Positions 60,935 to 64,000 of a stretch of DNA of 64,000 nt are shown here, piece after piece. The stretch spans positions 4,117 through 68,116 of the forward strand of contig VWZP01010964.1 of the NCBI GenBank assembly GCA_013396995.1. The letters run 5' to 3'. The stretch comes from Dicaeum eximium (lineage: Eukaryota > Chordata > Aves > Passeriformes > Dicaeidae). A program made the position numbers and the translations under genes. Position 1 is the stretch's first letter. The number at the start of each line of letters is the position of its first letter. The notes under the pieces were generated by a model. That model was not told where the DNA came from. It saw only the letters and a list, made by a program, of their open reading frames with translations, and made no database searches.

Positions 60935-61699
60935 AGCCAGCAATGATTTACAAAGGGGAAATCAAATTTGACCAACCTGATTTCCCCCACAATGAGGTGA
61001 CCAGCTTGATGCATGAGGGGAGAGCAGTGGGTGTTGTTTACTTTGACTTTTGTCATTGTCTCCCATAATATCACCAAAGATAGGATGACAAATTATGGGT
61101 TCAGTATGAGGAATGGATTAAAAACTGGTTGCACCACTAAACCCAGGGGGCTGTGACCACTGACACAAAGTCAAGTAGGAGGAAAATCATTGAAGATGTG
61201 TGCCAGAACTCTGCCCAGCCCTGGGCTCCCTCAGTGCTCCCCAGTGCACTCCCCAAGTGACACAGATTTATTGTAGCTTTATTTACTGTGACCCAGCACA
61301 GGGTCACAAAGGTGATTACTGGATTGGAGCATCTCTCATATCAGGAGATACTGAGACAGCTGGGACTGTTCAGCCTAGAGAGAAGGCTCATTGGGATCTT
61401 ATCAATGTTTGTAAATACCCAATGGAAGAGAATGAAGACAAGGGATTAGACTTCACTGACAGGACAAGAGCCACTGGGCACCGACTAAAACACATTAAAT
61501 ATTCACTGTGAGGAAGATCAAACACTGGACCAGGTTGCCTGGTGATGATCTGGAGATAATTCAAACCAGGCTGGACACAGTTCTGAAGAAGCCTGCTGGA
61601 TAACCCTACTTGAGCAGTGTTGGACTTGATCTCAAGGTTGGACTTGATCTCAAGAGCTGCCTCCAACCTCAACCACTCCATGATTCTGTGACTCTGTAA
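60935..61699 (+). mobile_element. CR1 LINE with internal deletion
   Basis: The left part (about 60935-61160) matches the reverse-transcriptase N-terminal half: 'caatgatttacaaagggg', 'gaggggagagcagtggg', then a decayed VYFDF...TVSHNI block around 61025-61075. The right part (about 61285-61699) matches the C-terminal end: 'aggtgattactggattgg', 'agcatctctcatatcagg', 'gggactgttcagcctagag', 'cactgggcaccgactaaaac', 'ctggagataattcaaacc', then the tail 'tgattctgtgactctgtaa' (61681-61699). About 1 kb that should separate them is replaced by about 125 bp of unrecognised sequence. Multiple stops; inactive. Confidence 0.9.
61619..61654 (+). repeat. 18-bp tandem duplication inside the CR1 3' end
   Basis: Two identical head-to-tail copies of the 18-mer GTTGGACTTGATCTCAAG, at 61619-61636 and 61637-61654, inside the CR1 3' terminal block that is normally single. 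Identity of the two copies implies a recent slippage or duplication relative to the age of the element. Confidence 0.95.
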
Positions 61700-62921
61700 C
61701 AGCACATGGCACAACAGCAGCACTCATCTTCTTTGAAGGCAAACAATACCCAAAGTACAGGATTGCTCATTATTAATTGTCCATTAGCACAGTTCTCGTT
61801 GCACAATAAAGTATAACAATGTATGTTTTCAGACCCTGCTTTCAGCTGCAATTTGACACACTATAATACAATAATTAGAGCTGGAAGTGCAGCAGTGATC
61901 AGATCCAAGAAGCATTTTGGCTGCAGACTCCCAAATTTTCAGGAAGTTCCAGTGCAGATCTGCACCTTCCACCTGGTTCCTGTCTGTGCAAAGGGCAGAA
62001 CCAGCATTTCTTATCTGAACAGCCACCTGCTATTTCAAGAAAACCCAAACCCCACAGCTTTGGGGACATTCTTGTTTAGATTCAGCCGGTCAAGTCTGGT
62101 CAAGTCTTGACGAGCCAAGGTCAAGGCTGTTGCTGTAAAATATTCTACCAGCTCCACTGTATCCTGCATCTCTAAATGTATTTTTAAAATGTAGGGTTTT
62201 GAATGTTTGAAAAGGGGACATTGAATTAGGCCAGAACGAGATGAGAATAAAAATGTTTTTAAACAGATTTGATTTTTGGGTTTTTTGGCAAGTTTTTCAA
62301 ATACCTTTTGGTGACACATGTGGCTAAAATGGAGCCAGAAATAAACTGTTTATGAGAATTTTTTTTTTTTCCAGTAAGTGAAAATGCAGTTATTTTGATT
62401 TGAAGGTTTTGGTGTTTTCCTTTTTTTTTTTTTTTAATAAATATTTTTAAATATTTGGGAGATTGTTCATTAAATGAAATAAGCAATCACAGGCTGCAGA
62501 GGACTGCTCTCCCAAGGTCCTTCTCCATCTGAAGAACCAGGCACAAGAACAGAAATCCTGGGTCCCAGATCTTCAATGAAAATTTTTACATTATAGGAAG
62601 GTCTAACCTCAAAAGCTGAGAATGCATTTGCTTGGCACCTTTTTCAACAATCATGTGCTCCATTACAAGTAAATGTGCATTTTTACAGTAAAAATATTGC
62701 CCTGACAGAGTGTAAATTCAGACTGCAATTTTTTTCATTTTGCTTTTTGCTGGGCACTTGTAGTGATGCTTGTTTTTCTGCAGTTGCCTATATCCCCATA
62801 CCACTGGAATTCTCTTAAACCACAGCTAGTGTGGGTCAGCTCTGAATCAGATTTTTTGAAAAGTTACTCCTAAAACAGAAAGCCTCATTTCAAGAGGGTT
62901 ACTGATAGACATTGACTGCCT
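61700..62921. other. Non-coding stretch, no gene recognised
   Basis: No gene recognised. Poly-T runs of 12 (62359-62370) and 15 (62421-62435) lie in an AT-rich segment. No repeat family assigned. Confidence 0.55.
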
Positions 62922-63020
62922 GGACTGACAGTGGGCATTGTCTGCCTGCACTTCAGGGAGGCCTTTGACTCTGTCTCACTTAAGATCCTCACAGAGAAGC
63001 TGTTGTTGTAAGTGCTGGAT
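62922..63020 (+). mobile_element. CR1 LINE, 5' segment of an LTR-split copy
   Basis: It encodes the reverse-transcriptase block FREAFDSVS (62952-62978), matching the CR1 family's F-SKAFDTVSH motif, then LKILTEKLL. The reading then meets TAA at 63009-63011, giving LL-L-stop-VLD. It is broken at 63020 by an LTR insertion; the same CR1 resumes at 63546. Confidence 0.9.
63015..63020 (+). repeat. Target-site duplication, left copy (CTGGAT)
   Basis: CTGGAT directly abuts the 5' end of the LTR and is repeated at 63540-63545. The hexamer encodes the Leu-Asp of the CR1 reading (family LDEW), which confirms it was one copy before insertion. Confidence 0.85.
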
Positions 63021-63539
63021 TGTTGGGGAGGATGATGCAGGAAGGCCCTGCAGAGATGGTTTATTGGTGAAAGATTTTAAGAATGTAAAACCTGCAGAAG
63101 AGATAGAGTTAAAAGCAAAATTTCAGCTATAGAATGCGAAGCAGGAAGACGGTGATTAAGTTATCTGAAGACCAGGCCCCTGATGATTGAACAATACTGC
63201 TCCCCAGACAAAGGGATAACGGGTTGGGCCCTGCCAGGTGATAGGGGAAAAAGGTGGGTTTGCCAGGTTTTTTGTATGGTAATATAATAGTTCTCATAGG
63301 CTGTATGTAAATTCTGTAGGTTTTGTACCCTGTACTGGTTGGTTGAAGTTAACCAGAGTATTCAGCATAGAAGGGAATAAATGGGATTGTAACAGGAAGT
63401 TCAGCCTCTTAGGACCACGCTTCAGCCGGTGCTGGTCAGGTTGGCTGTCCCCACGAGCAATAAACCACGTGTCCAAAGAGCTTCCCTGTCTCTGGAAATC
63501 TCTCATCGAACCCTAGATAGATCCCAGCCATTTCTAATA
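63021..63539 (+). mobile_element. Solo LTR of an endogenous retrovirus, nested in CR1
   Basis: A 519-bp element beginning TGTTGG and ending TCTAATA, with 6-bp direct repeats (CTGGAT) on both sides. No internal proviral genes are present, so it is a solitary LTR left by LTR-LTR recombination. Its terminal TGTT/AATA is close to the TGTT/AACA typical of retroviral LTRs, with the last CA apparently mutated to TA. It has a polyadenylation-signal AATAAA at 63376-63381 and another at 63459-63464, and AT-rich promoter-like sequence at about 63276-63290. A 6-bp target duplication fits alpha/betaretrovirus-like (ERVK-type) elements. + orientation is inferred from the polyadenylation signals. The exact family cannot be named from memory. 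Confidence 0.8.
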
Positions 63540-63545
63540 CTGGAT
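63540..63545 (+). repeat. Target-site duplication, right copy (CTGGAT)
   Basis: The second copy of the hexamer at 63015-63020, immediately after the LTR. The CR1 reading continues from it as LDKQAGIWLETWL, matching the family's LDEWTVRWIENWL. Confidence 0.85.
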
Positions 63546-64000
63546 AAGCAGGCAGGGATTTGGCTTGAGACCTGGTTGAGTGACTGGGACTGGTGGTCAG
63601 TGGTGTGGAGTCTGGTTGGAGGGCAGCATCCATTGTACCCCAGGGGTGACACAGCGAGTCCAGCCCTGTCTGACACCCTCCTTAGCAGCTGGGATGATGG
63701 GGCAGAGTGTACTTTTGCCAGTGACACCAAACTGGAAGGAGTGGCTGGTGTGCCAGAGGGTTGTGTATCCATCCAGAGGGACCTCAGTGGGCTGCAGAAA
63801 TGGGACAACAGGAACCTCATGGAGTTCAGTAATGAGAAGTGCCAAATCCTGCACCTGGTCAGGAAAAAATGCAGGCACCAGGACACGCTGGGGACCACCC
63901 AGTGGGAAAGCAGCTTGATGGAAAAGGACCTGTGGGTGCTGCTGAACACTTAATTGAGCATGAACCAGCAACTTACTCTTGTGGTCAAGGTCAGTGGTAT
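63546..64000 (+). mobile_element. CR1 LINE, 3' segment of the LTR-split copy, runs off the window
   Basis: Continuation of the copy at 62922. The reverse-transcriptase catalytic motif reads FASD (63714-63725) instead of the FADD expected in the family, so an essential Asp is changed. The blocks DTKLEG, PEGCVSIQRDL, KWDNRNLMEF, EKCQILHL and SLMEKDLWVLL follow in order. A stop (TAA at 63952-63954) precedes the family's KLSMSQQ motif, seen here as LSMNQQ. The element continues beyond 64000, so its 3' end is not in this window. It is a dead copy. Confidence 0.95.

Noticed and set aside
63429..63953. 174-codon ORF at the right end
   Set aside because: A chimera of LTR sequence and CR1 reverse transcriptase that happens to stay open; the catalytic Asp pair is lost and it crosses the LTR border.
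1..64000. CRISPR arrays, bacterial operons or prophage
   Set aside because: No regularly spaced identical repeats, no dense coding, and clear vertebrate retroelements throughout.

Overview
The window is nuclear DNA from a bird. The main evidence is at least eleven fragments of CR1 LINE retrotransposons with the avian type of 3' end (a 'ccttccaac...ccattctgtgattctgt' tail). They lie in both orientations and are all 5'-truncated. Nested in one of them is a solitary retroviral LTR. Nothing bacterial is visible: no operons, no ribosome-binding-site-led ORFs and no dense coding. The species cannot be fixed from the sequence alone.

No intact protein-coding gene, tRNA, rRNA or CRISPR array could be recognised. 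The open reading frames are short, overlap on both strands, and fit chance or decayed CR1 reverse transcriptase. The window is best read as intergenic or deep intronic DNA. Two places look like possible spliced exons on the + strand: 1754-2092, in a CpG-rich patch with a textbook 3' splice site and a near-perfect donor, and 21668-21761. Both are inferences from splice signals, not recognised genes.

Layout. Positions 1-25.9 kb are almost free of recognisable interspersed repeats. They hold the CpG-rich patch (1755-2060), a G-rich/C-rich pentanucleotide array (2966-3016), a GATA inverted repeat (5885-5906), a weak and a clear MIR/L2-like ancient repeat (about 11.83-12.09 kb and 20.79-20.95 kb), a 12-bp tandem repeat (about 18.97 kb), a homeodomain-motif-rich AT block (about 22.54-22.69 kb) and a second CpG cluster (about 22.95-23.09 kb). 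From 26 to 35.3 kb there is a cluster of CR1 fragments in mixed orientation. From 35 to 64 kb CR1 copies are sparser: 41.8 kb, an ancient CR1/L3-like copy at 51.9 kb, 56.8 kb, 60.9-61.7 kb, and 62.9 kb to the window end. The last is split by a 519-bp solo LTR with a 6-bp target-site duplication.

No genes were found that work together as a system, and no new biological system is claimed. The points most worth a second look are the nested LTR, the two candidate exons, the AT-rich blocks that resemble conserved regulatory elements, and the G-quadruplex-prone pentanucleotide array.
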